Assembly (NCBI GenBank): GCA_015065615.1
Contig: SVPY01000024.1
Location: 1-42,873 of the forward strand
Reading direction: 5' to 3'
DNA: 42,873 bases
DNA from: Oscillospiraceae bacterium
Lineage (GTDB): Bacteria > Bacillota > Clostridia > Oscillospirales > Acutalibacteraceae
Positions 40,123 to 42,873 of this stretch are shown piece after piece. The position numbers and the translations under genes are program-made. Position 1 is the first letter of the stretch. Each line of letters starts with the position of its first letter. Under the pieces are notes generated by a model. That model worked only from the letters and a program-made list of their open reading frames with translations. It was not told where the DNA came from and did not search any database.

Positions 40123-42294
40123 TTGGCAGATAAAAAAGTAAACTCAATAAAGAAAATAACACCTGTAAACGAAAAGCAGACTGACCAGCCCTTGACCGTT
40201 TCAAGAGCCTACAGTAAAATCGAGCCTTCAAATTCAAACATAAACTCAAATGCAAACACCTCTCAGGCAAATATGAATAGACCTGAATCTGAATTCAAAA
40301 GCAGTTATAAGGATTACTCTAAAGATTACTCTAAAACAAGCGGCGGTTTTTATAAGGATAATTTCCAGAGAAGGAAAACTACGGGAAGAAGCTACGATGA
40401 TTTCGGTCTGGACGCCAACGACGAAATCTCAGCAGTAAATACTTCTAATCTTACTGCTGTGGCAGAAGCACCCAAAACGGAGAAGGAACCCAACACAAAC
40501 CAAAACCAGAACAACTACGCAAACAAAGCTTACAACAAAAAGCCTTATTATAATAATAACAGATACGGAAAAAAGCCATATTACAATAATAACAATTACC
40601 AAAAGAAGCAGGAGGAACAAAAAGAGGAAATCAAGAAGCCTCCTGTTAAAATATATTTCCTCGGCGGCTTAAACGAAATAGGTAAAAACTTCACCGTTTA
40701 CGAGTGTGAAGGCGATATGATTATAGTGGACTGCGGTCTTTCTTTCCCCACCGACGATATGCTGGGTATCGACCTCGTTATTCCCGATTTCACTTTTATT
40801 GAGGAAAATTTAGATAAAATCAAGGGTATGGTAATTACCCACGGCCACGAGGACCACATTGGCTCCATTCCTTATTTCTTAAAGCGCTTCAGCGTACCGA
40901 TTTACGCAACACCCTTAACGGCAGGACTTATTGAAGCAAAGCTTAAGGAGCATAATTTAGTGGAGGCTGCCAATATTCAGCGCTACAAGGCAGGCAGTAA
41001 GGTTAAACTCGGCGTTTTCGATATTGAATTTATTCACGTAAATCACTCCGTAAGCGACGCAGTTGCCTTTGCTCTTCACACACCCGCAGGTACTATAGTA
41101 CACACGGGCGACTTTAAAATTGACTGTACCCCCACAGAGGGCGAAATGATAGATTTGGGCAGATTCGCTCAGTTAGGCAAAGAGGGCGTTCTGTGCTTAC
41201 TTGCCGACTCCACCAACGCAGAGAGAGCAGGCTATACTCAGACAGAGCAGAAGGTCAACGATACCTTAAACAGTATGTTCAGTAAAGCCGGCAAAAAGCG
41301 AATTATTATCGCTACCTTCGCTTCCTCCGTTTCAAGAATACAGATGATTATTAACTGCGCAGAAAAGTACGGCAGAAAGGTAGCTCTCTCCGGCAGAAGT
41401 ATGCTCAACGTGGTAGCAATTGCCAGCGAGCTTGGCTACTTAAAGGTACCCGAGGGCATTATGGTGGATTTAAGCACCATTAATAACTACACAAAAGAGG
41501 AAATAGTGCTTATCACTACAGGCAGCCAGGGTGAACCCATGAGCGCCCTTTCAAGAATGGCATTCAGTGAGCACCGTCAGGTGGAAGTAGGCGAGGATGA
41601 TTTCATTATTATTTCCGCCCGTCCCATTCCCGGCAACGAAAAAACCGTAAGCACCGTTATAAACGAGCTTCTTAAAAAAGGCTGTGAGGTTATTTACGAA
41701 AGTATGTATGACCTTCACGTATCGGGTCACGCCTGTCAGGAAGAATTAAAAATTATGCAGGCTCTCACTAAGCCCAAATTCTTTATTCCCATTCACGGCG
41801 AGCAGAAGCACCTTGTCAAGCACGCATCCCTCTCAATGAGCCTCGGCACACCCAAGGAGAATATATTTATAGGCGATATAGGCAGCGCCGTGGAGCTTAG
41901 CGACGAGGGTATAAAGATACTTGAAAAGGTACAGGCAGGTCAGGTTCTTGTTGACGGCATAGGTGTAGGCGACGTTGGCAGTATTGTTCTGCGTGACAGA
42001 AAGCTACTTAGTGAAGACGGTCTCATTATCGCGGTATGCGCTCTTGACTCAATGACGGGCAGAGTGGTATCGGGTCCCGACGTTGTCTCCCGCGGCTTCG
42101 TATACGTAAGAGAGAGCGAAGAGATGATGGAGACCGCAAGAAACCTTATTCACGACGTTATCGAAAACTGCGCCGACCAGGGCATAAGGGAGTGGGGCGC
42201 CATAAAGCTTCGTATCCGCGATACTTTAAGCAAGTATCTGTTCGAGCAGACAAGGCGTACACCTATGATTCTTCCCATTATTATGGAAGTATAA
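40123..42294 (+). CDS. rnj: Ribonuclease J with a long disordered N-terminal extension
   Basis: 723 residues from TTG 40123, chosen because AAAGGAGG lies seven bases before it and because the predicted transcription start (about 40030) lies inside the longer open frame from 39940. Residues from about 172 form RNase J: VKIYFLGGLNEIGKNF, metallo-beta-lactamase motif HGHEDHIGS (His240), HTGDFKID, then the beta-CASP part (STIN, TTGSQGEPMSALSRMA), IHGEQKH, and a C-terminal domain. It degrades and matures RNA by both 5' exo- and endonuclease action. The first 170 residues are low complexity, rich in Asn, Lys, Tyr and Ser, with near-repeats (KKPYYNNN twice; KDYSKDYSK). Usual RNase J is about 555 residues. 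Confidence 0.93.
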   Translation: MADKKVNSIKKITPVNEKQTDQPLTVSRAYSKIEPSNSNINSNANTSQANMNRPESEFKSSYKDYSKDYSKTSGGFYKDNFQRRKTTGRSYDDFGLDANDEISAVNTSNLTAVAEAPKTEKEPNTNQNQNNYANKAYNKKPYYNNNRYGKKPYYNNNNYQKKQEEQKEEIKKPPVKIYFLGGLNEIGKNFTVYECEGDMIIVDCGLSFPTDDMLGIDLVIPDFTFIEENLDKIKGMVITHGHEDHIGSIPYFLKRFSVPIYATPLTAGLIEAKLKEHNLVEAANIQRYKAGSKVKLGVFDIEFIHVNHSVSDAVAFALHTPAGTIVHTGDFKIDCTPTEGEMIDLGRFAQLGKEGVLCLLADSTNAERAGYTQTEQKVNDTLNSMFSKAGKKRIIIATFASSVSRIQMIINCAEKYGRKVALSGRSMLNVVAIASELGYLKVPEGIMVDLSTINNYTKEEIVLITTGSQGEPMSALSRMAFSEHRQVEVGEDDFIIISARPIPGNEKTVSTVINELLKKGCEVIYESMYDLHVSGHACQEELKIMQALTKPKFFIPIHGEQKHLVKHASLSMSLGTPKENIFIGDIGSAVELSDEGIKILEKVQAGQVLVDGIGVGDVGSIVLRDRKLLSEDGLIIAVCALDSMTGRVVSGPDVVSRGFVYVRESEEMMETARNLIHDVIENCADQGIREWGAIKLRIRDTLSKYLFEQTRRTPMILPIIMEV

Positions 42295-42404
42295 AATCAC
42301 TCAGTTCAAACTAAATTCAACTTAAAATTAAATTCGGATAAATTTATCTTGTCTGATAAAAACGAAAGCAAATTACCACTAAATAAATTTCAAGGCGGTA
42401 TAAA

Positions 42405-42873
42405 GTGAAAAGAAAAATTTGGACGTCATCACCACTGATGATAGTTATGTCCGTCATTATTATAATATTTGCTCTTATAAGCTATAAAATGGGTATGCTT
42501 ATATTCACTATAGAGATGACTGTAGGTCTTTTGTGCCTCAGTGTATCCCTCGGAGTATATATTTACTTCCAGAACCACGTAAGGCATACTCTTATAGCCG
42601 CAAGAAAGCTTTTAAGCACTCAGGGCGAAAAGGAACTGCAGGAATTAACCATACCCGTTGTCATCACGGGTAAGAAAGGCGATATCGTATGGCACAATAA
42701 CGCTTTTCAGGAGGTAGTTACGGGCGGTCACGGCGCCGTGGGCGAAAGCGTGCTTCCCTATATTTACCCCAGAACCCTTATCCAGCTTATGGGCAGTGAG
42801 AGCTCCTATGTAAGCTACGGCAATAAAGAGTTCACGGTATATCACTCCAAGGCGGATAACACCAATATCCTCT
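42405..42873 (+). CDS. gdpP: GdpP/YybT-type cyclic-di-AMP phosphodiesterase, N-terminal part
   Basis: Starts at GTG 42405 and runs off the window end after about 156 residues. It begins KRKIWTSSPLMIVMS with two membrane helices (about 10-30 and 35-55: IIIIFALISYKMGMLIF, VGLLCLSVSLGVYIYF). Then comes a PAS-like segment (QGEKELQELTIPVVITGKKG, then IVWHNNAFQEVV), matching the known GdpP order of two helices, PAS, degenerate GGDEF, DHH and DHHA1. The later catalytic domains are outside the window, so activity cannot be confirmed. The ribosome site is weak (AAGGCGG, nine bases before GTG). The gap to rnj is 110 bases without a clear terminator, so read-through is possible. Confidence 0.78.
   Translation, partial: MKRKIWTSSPLMIVMSVIIIIFALISYKMGMLIFTIEMTVGLLCLSVSLGVYIYFQNHVRHTLIAARKLLSTQGEKELQELTIPVVITGKKGDIVWHNNAFQEVVTGGHGAVGESVLPYIYPRTLIQLMGSESSYVSYGNKEFTVYHSKADNTNIL

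Overview
The window is chromosomal DNA of a low-to-moderate-GC Firmicute, most likely an anaerobic gut-type Clostridia (Oscillospiraceae/Ruminococcaceae-like). The evidence is the gene content and order: pyruvate:ferredoxin oxidoreductase, infC-rpmI-rplT, topA-trmFO-plsX-rnc-smc-ftsY, nadD/yqeK-rsfS-leuS, an RNase J, a GdpP-type protein, and a PdaA-type spore-cortex deacetylase. Intrinsic terminators are strong, and many promoters are near-consensus with exactly 17-bp spacers. I see no rRNA, CRISPR array, transposase or complete prophage.

Layout. 1-3194: 3' end of nifJ, then a calcium-type P-type ATPase. 3196-7007: a MarR regulator divergent from an MFS transporter, followed by a radical SAM protein and a membrane-anchored GH25 lysozyme. 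7064-9125: an odd P-loop protein with damaged ATP-binding loops and a sugar-nucleotidyltransferase-like enzyme. 9149-10564: infC-rpmI-rplT behind a leader with an attenuator-like terminator; infC starts at a rare AUC codon. 10591-28566: a long co-directional housekeeping block (SpoU methyltransferase, dprA, topA, trmFO, plsX, rnc, an Elp3-like radical SAM gene that seems to start at AUU, smc, ftsY, rdgB, yhbY, a nadD-yqeK fusion, rsfS, leuS). 28571-29256: a gene-free stretch of palindromic repeats plus a possible minus-strand small RNA. 29257-35475: a small zinc-ribbon membrane protein, metY, pdaA, a COG2426 membrane protein and two flavoproteins. 35523-36651: tRNA-Asp and tRNA-Thr on the minus strand and a PHP-domain protein.

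36678-37997 is the accessory part. An orphan phage-type replisome organizer lies behind a LexA-box-like site, a near-consensus promoter, two 28-bp direct repeats, an intrinsic terminator inside the leader, and a 16-bp perfect palindrome. It is followed by a 207-bp MITE-like element whose right terminal repeat forms the terminator of the convergent iscS-iscU operon. Another copy of the same terminal repeat sits directly upstream of the -35 box of the RNase J gene. The window ends inside a gdpP-like gene.

The main block joins translation (IF3, L35, L20, RsfS, YhbY, LeuRS, RNA methylation), chromosome dynamics (TopA, SMC, DprA), membrane targeting and lipid synthesis (FtsY, PlsX) and RNA decay (RNase III, RNase J). 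The best candidates for something not yet described are the SOS-box, repeat and attenuator region upstream of the orphan phage replication gene, the dispersed palindrome family acting as regulatory parts, and the AUU-started radical SAM gene.
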